Below are positions 1 through 6,195 of a DNA stretch of 7,754 bases, one piece after another; position 1 is the first letter of the stretch; every line of letters starts with the position of its first letter. The notes below the pieces were generated by a model. The model worked only from the letters and a program-made list of their open reading frames with translations. It was not told the origin of the DNA and made no database searches. The stretch covers positions 1 to 7,754 of the forward strand of contig JBOHNM010000176.1 of NCBI GenBank assembly GCA_050730675.1, given 5' to 3'. Made by a program: the position numbers and the translations under genes. The DNA is from JBOHNM01 sp050730675 (lineage in GTDB: Bacteria; Planctomycetota; Phycisphaerae; Phycisphaerales; UBA1924).

Positions 1-2666
1 CCGTTGGCGAGGGCGACACCGTTCTTGCGCCACTGGTAGGTGGCCGCGCCGGCATCGGCGACGCCCACGGTGAAGTTGGCCGTGCCGTTGCACGCCACGG
101 TCTGGTTAGAGGGCTCGGAGGAGATGGAGGGGCAGTTGGTCGAGACGGCGGGGAGGGCGATCTTCAGGAAGACCTGGCCAAGAGTGTCCGCCGAGGCGAG
201 CGTGCAGGCCCACTGGGAATTGCGGGTCTGGGCAACGATCCACAGGTTGCGGTTGGCGTCGATGGCCGCGCGGTTGGAATCGATGAAGGAGTGGCAGTAG
301 ACGATGTTGGGCGAGCCGGGGTTGCCGATATCGATCGGGTCACCCTCGCGGAGCAGGACCTGGTTCTGGCTGCCGTTCTTCCATGTGACGGCGGCGTCGC
401 GGGAAGAGTCGCCGTTGCTGGTCAGGCCCCAGATCACCAGGTCGTCGCCACGGCCGACAACGCCCAGGAAGGTCTGGCCGGAGACGAGGTTGGACCAGGT
501 CTCGGAGCTGGCGGGGACGATGGGGTCACCGTTCTTGGCAAGCACGGTGACGGTTGCGCCGGAGCCCTTGACGACCCAGGCGGTGCCGCGGGTGGCGGGG
601 GAAACCGGGGCATTGAGGCCGTAGGCGTACCACGTGCCGTCGTCGCTGAGGGAGTTGAAGTTGGTGAGGTTGTTGAAGGCGTTGGCGGCGGCGATGGTGT
701 CGAGGCCTGCGAAGCCCGGGAGGAGATCGCCTTCGCGGAGAACCACGGTGCCGTCAACGACGAGGACCTGGTCGGCCGTAGTCGGGGCGGGGGTGGGGGT
801 CGCGGCGCGGCCGATGGCGGCGTCGCTGGACCAGTGGGTGCGGGCGCGCTTGAAGCCGCGGGTGGAGAAGTTGGCGTCGGTGTTCTGGTCGAAGGCCTTG
901 TCGGTGCTGTTGGTCGTCACGGCCGCGCCCATGAGGGTGAAGCCGGTCGGTGCGGCGACGGTCACGCTCTCGGTGGCGAGAACGCTCGTGCCGTTGGCGG
1001 TGACGAGGACCTCGTCGGCGTTGTTCAAGAGGGCCGGAGTGCCGGCACGGAGGTGTGCATAGAACGCGACGTCGGACCCGCTGACGCCGGCGACGTACAT
1101 CTGGCCATCCCACTGGCGGTTGCTGCCGCCGATGGCGGTATTGACGGCGGCCGGGACGGCATCACCCTCGTAGGCGACGACGGTCCAGGAGTACGGATCG
1201 CCGAAGTTGGCGCCCGGTGCACCGCGGACCACGGCGCGGCTGAACGAGGTGTCGAGTGCTGAATCCACAGCCTGGCAGGAGAAGGCGATGTTGCCGGCAT
1301 CATCGATCGCGGCGGCGCGATCGAAGCTGTTGGAGCCCTGGGTGGCGGAAGAGAAGACCTTCACGCCGCCGCCGAGATCAACGCCGCTGCCGTAGGGCAG
1401 TTCCTGGAGAGCCATGAAGTAGTTGTCGTCGTTGCCGACGATGATGATGGAGTTGCTGTCGAGGAGATTGGCCATCTCCGCCACCATGATCCACCGGTGA
1501 CCGTTGGGGCTGAAGAAGGGGCGGCCGAAGGCAAACGTCTTGCCGGCGAACTGGAAGCCGGTGGCGCCGATGTTGGCGGTGTCCTGACCGAAGGTGCCGC
1601 TGACGGTGTCGACGCTCGCTGAGCGGAAGACGGCCTTGGCGGCAGTAACGGCATCGGGGAAGGTGTTGCTCGTGACGGCCAAGTTGTTGCCGCCATCGGG
1701 ATCGGAATTGCCGGCGGCGGTGGCCGTCAGTTGTGCGCGGGTTGCGCCGGCGCTGTTGACGGGGACGGTGAAGGTCAGCGTCTTGGAATCGCCCGAATTC
1801 AGGGCGCCGATCGTCCACGTGCCATTGGAGTAGGTGCCGCCGCTGACGACGATGTTCGGCGTTGCGCCCGACGCCGAGGTGAGGACAGCCGAGACGCTCG
1901 TGGCGTTGCTCGGGCCGGCGTTGGTCACGGTGAAGACGTAGTTGGCGCTGTAAGCGCTCGTTTGGACGCACACTCCGGTGTTATTGACAACAGACGCCTG
2001 GATGTCGGCATCGTTCGAGGGGCCGCTGCAGTTGAAGATCGCGTAGCTCGTGTTGCGGGGCTGGATAGCCGTTGCGCCGCCCTGAGAGAGCACAAAGTCG
2101 TCGCCGTTTTGGCCGGTGTCGGTGCAGCCGCTGTTCAAGCGGAGAATCGATGCGGTATTGGAAGGAGCGGGAGCGTTGGCGGTGCCCTCGCGGCGAGCCA
2201 CGGAGGTCGTGCCGTAGCCGACGATGTCCACGATGGTGGGACCGGTGCCGTCGGGCGACGCGTTGGTGAATGCAGCATCCGTCAGCACAGTCGTGGTATT
2301 CACCAAGGCAACCTTGGCCTGGGTGCCGTTCATCGGGATTGCGCCGGAGGCGTCGGGTGTCGGGAGCGCCTCGGTGCCGCCGGCGCCAGGACCCTCTTGA
2401 ACCAGGTAGTACCCCCAAGCCGGGATTGAACCCGACAGATTGGTGGCCGTCCAGGTGCTCGCGCCCTGCGAGCTGTACTGCACCGACCAGCCGGCGAGGC
2501 TGACCGGCGAGCCGGAATTGTTGTGCAACTCGATGAAGTCATTGGTCCAGCGGCTGCCGCTGTTGCCGCCGCCTCCATAGATCTGGCTGATGACGACCTG
2601 GGCGTTGGCCGCGGCGCCTGCACAAAGCGTGAGCGCAGCGGCGGCGAGAACGTGGAAACACTTCAT
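1..2666 (-). CDS. Secreted lamin-tail / DUF11 / Ig-like multidomain protein (C-terminus beyond the window)
   Basis: At least 888 codons are open from the ATG at 2666 to the left edge, with no stop, so the C-terminus is missing. The first 22 residues (MKCFHVLAAAALTLCAGAAANA) are a Sec signal peptide with likely cleavage after ANA. Residues about 23-150 look like a lamin-tail domain (VVISQIYGGGG, NDFIELHNNSG, VSLAGWSVQYSS). Residues 218-336 look like a DUF11-type beta-sandwich (ANYVFTVTNAGPSNAT, DPDGGNN). Residues about 337-840 form a region of unknown family carrying an (E/N)GD motif at residues 502, 647, 714 and 776, probably one per beta-propeller-like repeat. From residue 845 an Ig-like domain begins (NQTVACNGTANF, YQWRKNGVAL) and is cut off. 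Such proteins are exported and common in planctomycetes; a surface or adhesive role is inference. The start is supported by the signal peptide and a strong ribosome binding site. Confidence 0.9.
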   Translation of the reverse strand, partial: MKCFHVLAAAALTLCAGAAANAQVVISQIYGGGGNSGSRWTNDFIELHNNSGSPVSLAGWSVQYSSQGASTWTATNLSGSIPAWGYYLVQEGPGAGGTEALPTPDASGAIPMNGTQAKVALVNTTTVLTDAAFTNASPDGTGPTIVDIVGYGTTSVARREGTANAPAPSNTASILRLNSGCTDTGQNGDDFVLSQGGATAIQPRNTSYAIFNCSGPSNDADIQASVVNNTGVCVQTSAYSANYVFTVTNAGPSNATSVSAVLTSASGATPNIVVSGGTYSNGTWTIGALNSGDSKTLTFTVPVNSAGATRAQLTATAAGNSDPDGGNNLAVTSNTFPDAVTAAKAVFRSASVDTVSGTFGQDTANIGATGFQFAGKTFAFGRPFFSPNGHRWIMVAEMANLLDSNSIIIVGNDDNYFMALQELPYGSGVDLGGGVKVFSSATQGSNSFDRAAAIDDAGNIAFSCQAVDSALDTSFSRAVVRGAPGANFGDPYSWTVVAYEGDAVPAAVNTAIGGSNRQWDGQMYVAGVSGSDVAFYAHLRAGTPALLNNADEVLVTANGTSVLATESVTVAAPTGFTLMGAAVTTNSTDKAFDQNTDANFSTRGFKRARTHWSSDAAIGRAATPTPAPTTADQVLVVDGTVVLREGDLLPGFAGLDTIAAANAFNNLTNFNSLSDDGTWYAYGLNAPVSPATRGTAWVVKGSGATVTVLAKNGDPIVPASSETWSNLVSGQTFLGVVGRGDDLVIWGLTSNGDSSRDAAVTWKNGSQNQVLLREGDPIDIGNPGSPNIVYCHSFIDSNRAAIDANRNLWIVAQTRNSQWACTLASADTLGQVFLKIALPAVSTNCPSISSEPSNQTVACNGTANFTVGVADAGAATYQWRKNGVALAN

Positions 2667-2672
2667 CGGGGA

Positions 2673-2680
2673 CTCTCCTT
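2673..2680 (-). promoter_or_regulatory. Ribosome binding site of the secreted protein gene
   Basis: On the minus strand AAGGAGAG lies 6 nt before the ATG at 2666. It is the best Shine-Dalgarno match in the window and fixes the start of the signal peptide. The genes at 2944, 4269 and 4320 have nothing comparable. Confidence 0.75.
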
Positions 2681-2772
2681 GCATGAACGGGTTTCTGGAC
2701 CGTGCTGTTAGACGGGGGGAAGTAGCATCTCCGGCGCGAGGCGACAGCACCGCGCAATCAATGCAGGAAAGA

Positions 2773-2801
2773 AGGCTACACCGTCCTGCGGGGGCCGCCA
2801 A
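2773..2801 (-). promoter_or_regulatory. Candidate promoter for the secreted protein gene
   Basis: On the minus strand TTGGCG (2796-2801) and TAGCCT (2773-2778) are separated by exactly 17 nt. They match the sigma-70 consensus boxes at 4 of 6 and 3 of 6 positions. Transcription would begin near 2766 and give a 5' leader of about 100 nt. This is a consensus match only, in the 277-bp divergent intergenic region, which otherwise shows little. Confidence 0.35.
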
Positions 2802-2930
2802 GCATGGAATGTTGGTCTTCGCGTGGTTTTCGCGCATTCGGGAGGAAGTCGCCCTAGGGGGGCTTCGCCAACTTGACGTGCAGGGGGTGCGAATCGGGTC
2901 CGGTTCGGTGTGGGCCACGCGGTCGGGCGA

Positions 2931-2936
2931 TACGCT
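2931..2936 (+). promoter_or_regulatory. Candidate -10 box for leaderless ispD transcript
   Basis: TACGCT lies 7 nt before the ATG at 2944, a spacing that would put the transcription start at or next to the A of the start codon. No Shine-Dalgarno sequence precedes the ATG and no clear -35 box is present. The same hexamer occurs at the same place before the LOG-family gene, which raises its credibility. Confidence 0.4.
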
Positions 2937-2943
2937 CACACTC

Positions 2944-3756
2944 ATGAAGATCGCGGTCATCATTCCGGCGGCGGGGGCGTCCAGGAGGTATGGGGAGGCG
3001 GCAGTCGCCGCGGGAGGGGCGGCGCGGTCGAAGCTGGACGAGGACCTGGGGGGGCGGCCGGTGCTGCAGCGGACGGTGGAGTTGTTCTCGCAGATCACGG
3101 AGGTCGCGGCGACGATCGTGGCGGGGCCGCACGACCCCGAGGCGTTCGCCGAGTTCAAGCAGAAGTACGCCGACAAGCTGGGGCTGCTGGGCGTGCGGCT
3201 GTGCCCGGGCGGGGCGGTGCACCGCTACGAGACGGTGGCGGCGGCGCTGAAGCTGGTGCCGGAGGACTGCACGCACGTGGCGGTGCACGACGCGGCACGG
3301 CCGTGTGCCGGCGTGGAGCTGATCGCGCGGGTGTTCGACGCGGCGACGAAGTTCCCGGCGGTGGTCCCGGGGATCGACGTGCCCGACACGCTCAAGCGCG
3401 TGGGGAGCGAGAACGTTGCGCCGGCGGAAGTGGACCCGCTGGCGGCGATCCTCGGTGAGAGCGCGACACCCAGGGTTGGGGCACGGCCCGTGGAGGCGAC
3501 GGTTGACCGGAGTCGGGTGGTGGCGGTGCAGACGCCGCAGGTGTTCGAGAAAGGGCTGCTGCTGCGGGCGTACGCGCAGAAGGACCTGACGAGCACCGAT
3601 GATGCGCAGCTGGTGGAGCGGCTGGGTGAACGCGTGGTGGTGGTCGAAGGGGACGCGCGGAATATCAAGATCACCCGCCCGATGGACCTGGTGCTGGCGC
3701 GGGCGATCCTGGGTGCGCGGCCGCCGGCGGAGCGGGCGTCGCACATGAAGTTCTGA
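2944..3756 (+). CDS. ispD: 2-C-methyl-D-erythritol 4-phosphate cytidylyltransferase (IspD)
   Basis: IspD joins CTP and 2-C-methyl-D-erythritol 4-phosphate to give the CDP-linked intermediate of the cytosolic non-mevalonate isoprenoid pathway. The 270 residues carry the family motifs in order: nucleotide loop PAAGASRRYG (8-17), SKL with Lys30, GGAVHRYETVAAAL (89-102), VAVHDAARP (112-120), VPDTLKR (146-152), TVDR (186-189), QTPQVF (196-201), TDDAQLVE (218-225) and NIKITRP with Lys242 (240-246). The ATG is chosen because the nucleotide loop begins seven residues later, as in the family; the frame is open further upstream. It is longer than the usual roughly 230 residues, mainly from about 23 extra residues between Arg152 and Thr186 and a few near residue 20. 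The catalytic residues are kept, so it should be active. It stands alone, divergent from the secreted-protein gene and convergent with the next. Confidence 0.93.
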   Translation: MKIAVIIPAAGASRRYGEAAVAAGGAARSKLDEDLGGRPVLQRTVELFSQITEVAATIVAGPHDPEAFAEFKQKYADKLGLLGVRLCPGGAVHRYETVAAALKLVPEDCTHVAVHDAARPCAGVELIARVFDAATKFPAVVPGIDVPDTLKRVGSENVAPAEVDPLAAILGESATPRVGARPVEATVDRSRVVAVQTPQVFEKGLLLRAYAQKDLTSTDDAQLVERLGERVVVVEGDARNIKITRPMDLVLARAILGARPPAERASHMKF

Positions 3757-3783
3757 GGGGTACACAGCGCGGGAGGCGCGAAA

Positions 3784-4269
3784 TCAGTAGCGATCGGCCT
3801 TGTTGGCGCGAACCACCAGCGAGACCAGCGCGACGCCGGCGATGAGCATCGTCGCCAGCAGCACGGCGTGGTAGCCCTGGATGCCCGTGCGCATCAGCAG
3901 CAGGTCGTAGCTGAGCAGCAGGATGACGCCGCCGACGTATGCCGCCAGCAGCCAGCGGAGGACGGCGGGCCAGGCGTCGTCGGCCGAGCGGGGCTCGGGC
4001 GATGGGGAGGCGGAGAGATCGACCTCGTTCCAGTCGATATCGACCGATTCGGACTTGAGGGCGCGCAGGGCGTCCTTGGCGAGCTGGAGGTCGGAGCGGC
4101 GGACGAGGACCTGGGCGGAGACGACGGTCTCGGCGCGCATGCCGGTGAGCGCGCCGCCGGCGACCTCGGCGGGGATACCCCGCTCGCGCAGCGCGGCGGC
4201 GATGGTGGCGGCGACGGCCTCCAGAGGCGAGGTGGTGAGGATGACTGGTGCGTTGGGATCGTCGTTCAC
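3784..4269 (-). CDS. Small membrane protein with N-terminal DUF2007-like domain
   Basis: The 161 residues begin with a DUF2007-type domain at about 9-70: VILTTSPLEAVAATIAAAL, then the helix end RERGIPAEVAGG and the closing strand and helix AQVLVRRSDLQLAKDALRAL. DUF2007 is a small ferredoxin-like fold often annotated as putative signal transducing protein, with no established biochemical role. An acidic, proline-containing linker (73-98) leads to two predicted membrane helices at about 102-122 and 133-153, with a short basic tail ending DRY. The domain probably sits in the cytoplasm, tethered to the membrane. The start is a GTG at 4269 placed directly before the domain, with no Shine-Dalgarno sequence but a TANNNT hexamer 5 nt upstream. 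The stop lies 27 bp from the end of convergent ispD, and I see no convincing terminator between them. Confidence 0.85.
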   Translation of the reverse strand: MNDDPNAPVILTTSPLEAVAATIAAALRERGIPAEVAGGALTGMRAETVVSAQVLVRRSDLQLAKDALRALKSESVDIDWNEVDLSASPSPEPRSADDAWPAVLRWLLAAYVGGVILLLSYDLLLMRTGIQGYHAVLLATMLIAGVALVSLVVRANKADRY

Positions 4270-4274
4270 GGGCG

Positions 4275-4280
4275 ATGGTA
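4275..4280 (-). promoter_or_regulatory. Candidate -10 box for leaderless DUF2007 gene
   Basis: On the minus strand TACCAT lies 5 nt before the GTG at 4269. It fits TANNNT at leaderless spacing. It is weaker than the two TACGCT boxes because the spacing is short and the start is GTG. Confidence 0.28.
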
Positions 4281-4307
4281 GAGCGGGCGCGCCGGGCGCG
4301 GGGCCGG

Positions 4308-4313
4308 TACGCT
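4308..4313 (+). promoter_or_regulatory. Candidate -10 box for leaderless LOG-family gene
   Basis: TACGCT lies 6 nt before the ATG at 4320, the same hexamer and nearly the same spacing as before ispD. The 50-bp divergent gap is otherwise almost pure G and C, so an AT-containing hexamer at this spot stands out. No -35 box or ribosome binding site is visible. Confidence 0.4.
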
Positions 4314-4319
4314 TGCGGC

Positions 4320-5144
4320 ATGCCGACCGAGCCGACGCTGACGGGAAACACCACGGGAATGGGTCAGGCGAACGGCTCGTGGGGCCACGCCTGCCGGAGC
4401 CCCCAGGAGGGCTTGTTCCTGGCGGGGCCCCGCCCGCGCCTGGACGAGTTGTGGCGGGTGCTGCGGATCGTCGGTGAGTTCATCTACGGGTTCCGGCACC
4501 TGCACTTTGTGGGGCCGTGCGTGACGGTCTTCGGCTCGGCGCGGTTCAAGGAGGACCATCGCTACTACAAGCTGGCACGCGATGTGTCGGCCCGCACGGC
4601 GCAACTCGGCTTCACCGTGATGACCGGCGGCGGGCCGGGGATCATGGAGGCGGCCAACCGCGGGGCCAAGGACGTGGGCGGGCGGTCGATCGGGTGCAAC
4701 ATCGAGTTGCCCTTCGAGCAGAAGCCCAACCCCTACGTGGACCAGTGGCTGGAGTTCCGCTACTTCTTCGTGCGCAAGGTGATGCTCGTCAAGTACAGCT
4801 ACGCGTTCATCGTCCTGCCGGGCGGGTTCGGAACCATGGACGAACTGTTCGAGGCGGCAACGCTGGTGCAGACGGGCAAGATCAGCAACTTCCCGATCAT
4901 CCTGATGGGCTCGGACTACTGGAACCCGATGGTGGGGTTCTTGAGGGACAAGATGCTGGCCGAGGGGTGCATCTCGCCGGGAGATATCGACAAGCTGGTG
5001 GTGACCGACTCGGTGGACGAGGCGGCCAAGGTGCTCGAGGAGCACGCGGTGGCGGCCTTCGGGCTCTCGCGTGTGAAGCCCAGGCGGAGTTGGTGGCTCC
5101 TGGAGCGCGAGCCCGCGGCAACACCAAAGCCCGCGACCAAATGA
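4320..5144 (+). CDS. LOG-family (TIGR00730-type) Rossmann-fold nucleotide-binding protein
   Basis: The 274 residues contain the LOG / lysine-decarboxylase-like core at about 66-250. It shows CVTVFGSAR (67-75), the dinucleotide-type loop TGGGPGIMEAANRGA (102-116), FVRKVML (150-156, with the conserved Arg152-Lys153) and the signature PGGFGTMDELFE (167-178). Characterised LOG proteins release cytokinin-type bases or ribose 5-phosphate from nucleoside 5'-monophosphates. The conserved Arg, Glu and PGGxGT residues are present, so phosphoribohydrolase activity on a nucleotide is likely, but the substrate cannot be read from sequence. An N-terminal stretch of about 60 residues precedes the core; its last part (LWRVLRIVGEFIYGFRHL) reads as a helix typical of the longer bacterial subfamily. 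The ATG at 4320 is favoured over upstream in-frame codons by the TACGCT box. The gene is divergent from the DUF2007 gene and directly precedes the structured region. Confidence 0.9.
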   Translation: MPTEPTLTGNTTGMGQANGSWGHACRSPQEGLFLAGPRPRLDELWRVLRIVGEFIYGFRHLHFVGPCVTVFGSARFKEDHRYYKLARDVSARTAQLGFTVMTGGGPGIMEAANRGAKDVGGRSIGCNIELPFEQKPNPYVDQWLEFRYFFVRKVMLVKYSYAFIVLPGGFGTMDELFEAATLVQTGKISNFPIILMGSDYWNPMVGFLRDKMLAEGCISPGDIDKLVVTDSVDEAAKVLEEHAVAAFGLSRVKPRRSWWLLEREPAATPKPATK

Positions 5145-5189
5145 AAAAAGCCCTCGGCGGCTGGTGGGCCGACGAAGGCGTAATCCTCC

Positions 5190-5338
5190 TCCCGACTCGG
5201 GAAGTTCGCGGACGCTGTCGGCCGCGACTGCTCGGCTCTCTCTTTAGACTCCGAGCAGCCCGCGAGGGGAGAAGGACCCGTCCGGGCGCGTGAGCGCACG
5301 GCTTGGGAGGAGGCACGTTGCCGCCCCGGGACGGGCGG
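5190..5338 (+). other. Hairpin cluster at the left end of the structured region
   Basis: No plausible gene lies between 5145 and 5802. The first part holds five hairpins close together. They are 5190-5194/5198-5202 (TCCCG/CGGGA), 5206-5211/5222-5227 (TCGCGG/CCGCGA), and 5229-5235/5251-5257 (TGCTCGG/CCGAGCA, with CTCTCTCT in its 15-nt loop). Next is 5286-5289/5294-5297, with a GTGA (GNRA) tetraloop and an outer CCGT/ACGG at 5278-5281/5298-5301. Last is 5321-5326/5333-5338 (CCGCCC/GGGCGG). None is followed by a T-run, so they are not simple intrinsic terminators for the gene ending at 5144. All arms are fully complementary. Confidence 0.6.
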
Positions 5339-5347
5339 AAAGGTCAA

Positions 5348-5390
5348 GGGGCCAACTTTCGTCGGCCCCGAGACGGGAGGAAGGAAGAAG
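5348..5390 (+). repeat. 43-nt structured direct repeat, copy 1
   Basis: A hairpin (GGGGCC 5348-5353 / GGCCCC 5364-5369, loop AACTTTCGTC) is followed by a 21-nt purine-rich tail starting GAGACGGGAGG. It matches copy 2 at 41 of 43 positions. The two differences (5352 and 5365) face each other in the stem: C-G here, T-A in copy 2. A looser relative of the second half, CCCCGGGACGGGCGGAAAGG, lies at 5324-5343. Confidence 0.8.
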
Positions 5391-5396
5391 TCTGCC

Positions 5397-5418
5397 GCGC
5401 GCCGGTCGGCCGGCGTGC
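5397..5418 (+). other. Hairpin between the two 43-nt repeats
   Basis: Nine pairs (5397-5405/5410-5418) close a TCGG tetraloop. One pair is G-T on the plus strand (5399/5416), which would be a C-A mismatch if the minus strand were the RNA. The spacer between the repeats is therefore itself structured. Confidence 0.6.
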
Positions 5419-5428
5419 CTGAAGGTCC

Positions 5429-5471
5429 GGGGTCAACTTTCGTCGACCCCGAGACGGGAGGAAGGAAGAAG
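5429..5471 (+). repeat. 43-nt structured direct repeat, copy 2
   Basis: The same element begins 81 nt after copy 1, with stem GGGGTC 5429-5434 / GACCCC 5445-5450, the identical 10-nt loop and the identical 21-nt tail. The pair 5433/5446 is T-A where copy 1 has C-G, so the only divergence between copies preserves base pairing. On the minus strand the loop can form GAC-GAAA-GTT, a GNRA-capped extension, so the transcribed strand of this repeat alone is ambiguous. Confidence 0.8.
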
Positions 5472-5477
5472 CTTGTC

Positions 5478-5561
5478 GACGCGCGGGCGTCTGAAACCCC
5501 GCGGTTCCTGTGAGGGAGATCCGCGGGGATAAAGGATGTTCTGTCGCGGCGCTGCCGCCGC
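5478..5561 (+). other. Three consecutive hairpins
   Basis: Stems are GACGC/GCGTC (5478-5482/5487-5491, loop GCGG), CCCCGCGG/CCGCGGGG (5497-5504/5521-5528, 16-nt loop) and GCGGCG/CGCCGC (5546-5551/5556-5561, loop CTGC). All are perfect. The first two are separated by only TGAAA, and the third is followed by TCAAA before the next stem, so the AAA that precedes stems in the downstream chain already appears here. Confidence 0.6.
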
Positions 5562-5566
5562 TCAAA

Positions 5567-5728
5567 CCTCGCGAGGGTCTGTCGACCCCCGGCGAGGATC
5601 TCTCTCTAACCCAAAGCCCTGCGCCGAGCGTCAGCACGCCGCGGGGCACTCTCTCTCATCAAACCCGACGACGTGCGTCAGCGCGTCGCCGGGCCTCTCT
5701 CTCAAACGTGACCGTGCGGGCGGTCACG
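5567..5728 (+). ncRNA. Chain of four hairpins joined by CTCTCTCT...AAA linkers
   Basis: Stem 1 is CCTCGC/GCGAGG (5567-5572/5592-5597) with inner GGGTC/GACCC (5575-5579/5584-5588). Stem 2 is 5616-5629/5634-5647, 12 of 14 paired. Stem 3 is 5664-5676/5681-5693, 12 of 13 paired. Stem 4 is CGTGACCG/CGGTCACG (5707-5714/5721-5728). Stems 2 and 3 share a GTCA tetraloop closed by GC/GC although their arms differ. The linkers between stems are 18, 16 and 13 nt long; each contains CTCTCTCT and ends in AAA immediately before the next stem. Pairs 5620/5643 and 5674/5683 are T-G on the plus strand, favouring plus as the RNA strand. The regular stem-linker-stem layout indicates a structured RNA of unknown family. 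I see no promoter; read-through from the gene ending at 5144 is possible. Confidence 0.6.
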
Positions 5729-5780
5729 CTCTCCGAGCTTGTTGCCGCAACGCCTGGGCGTCGCGGGCGAATCGGGCCGG

Positions 5781-5794
5781 GCCGCTCTCGCGGC
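5781..5794 (+). other. Hairpin at the right end of the left array
   Basis: GCCGC/GCGGC (5781-5785/5790-5794) closes a TCTC tetraloop just before the stop codon of the minus-strand frame at 5803. Between 5729 and 5780 only short, weak pairings are visible. Confidence 0.4.
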
Positions 5795-5802
5795 GAGGCG
5801 GT

Positions 5803-6030
5803 TCAGGCGGCGATGGCCGCGGGTGACGATGCCAGGGCGGCGCCGGTGAGCATGTCAACGACATCACGGACGAAGTGTGCGTGGGCCACGAGCGGGAGCG
5901 ACGGGGAGACGGCGACCGCGAGCATCGGACGACCTTGAGGCGAAGCGAGCAGGGTGACGCGGCGGAAACCGGCGTCGATGTTCGGCTCGAATCGGCCGGA
6001 GGTTGTCGGGTTGTTGCGGGCGAGGTTCAC
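5803..6030 (-). CDS. Small protein of unknown function (75 aa)
   Basis: From a GTG at 6030 the frame encodes 75 residues with strong G/C third-position bias, like the certain genes here and unlike the flanking structured DNA. The sequence reads as a small folded domain: FEPNIDAGFRRVTLLASPQG, then a hydrophobic strand PMLAVAVSPSLPLVAHAHF, then a helix VRDVVDMLTGAAL, ending AIAA. There is no signal peptide or clear membrane helix and I recognise no family. The GTG is chosen because GGAG lies 7 nt upstream (6038-6041). The frame extends further upstream, to 6276, but that part reads as non-protein. It lies between the two parts of the array, on the strand opposite the likely RNA. Fewer hairpins are visible inside it than on either side, which supports real coding. 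Confidence 0.5.
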   Translation of the reverse strand: MNLARNNPTTSGRFEPNIDAGFRRVTLLASPQGRPMLAVAVSPSLPLVAHAHFVRDVVDMLTGAALASSPAAIAA

Positions 6031-6037
6031 GGTCGAT

Positions 6038-6074
6038 CTCCGCGGGTGCGCGCCGGCCTGACCGGCGTCGGCAC
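6038..6074 (-). promoter_or_regulatory. Ribosome binding site and upstream hairpin of the 75-aa gene
   Basis: On the minus strand GGAG (6038-6041) lies 7 nt before the GTG at 6030. Immediately upstream is a hairpin of ten pairs in two blocks, CGCCGG/CCGGCG (6051-6056/6062-6067) and GTGC/GCAC (6046-6049/6071-6074). It ends 4 nt from the GGAG and could influence initiation. Confidence 0.4.
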
Positions 6075-6195
6075 GCACCTGCTCTCTCTCGTTGGTGAAT
6101 GGAACAAATCCAACAGCATGCAAGCGGATCAAATACTCGCAATGGGCGGGCACGGCGTAAGCGCATGCGCGTCCGACGATCGTTTGGCGACGGCT

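Noticed and set aside
291..1262. Open plus-strand frame of 323 codons
   Set aside because: The translation is almost only Gly, Ala, Val and Asp with no domain pattern. It is the shadow of the secreted-protein gene on the other strand, whose signal peptide and domains are clear.
2854..3765. Open minus-strand frame of 303 codons
   Set aside because: The product is rich in Arg, His and Pro and lies exactly opposite ispD, which has all its motifs.
3767..3779. GCGC-GGGAG-GCGC hairpin between convergent ispD and the DUF2007 gene
   Set aside because: The stem is four pairs with no T-run on either strand, too weak to call a terminator.
5348..5471. Possible short CRISPR array (two 43-nt repeats with a 38-nt spacer)
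   Set aside because: There are only two copies, the spacer is itself a 9-bp hairpin, the repeats differ by a compensatory pair, and no cas gene is present.
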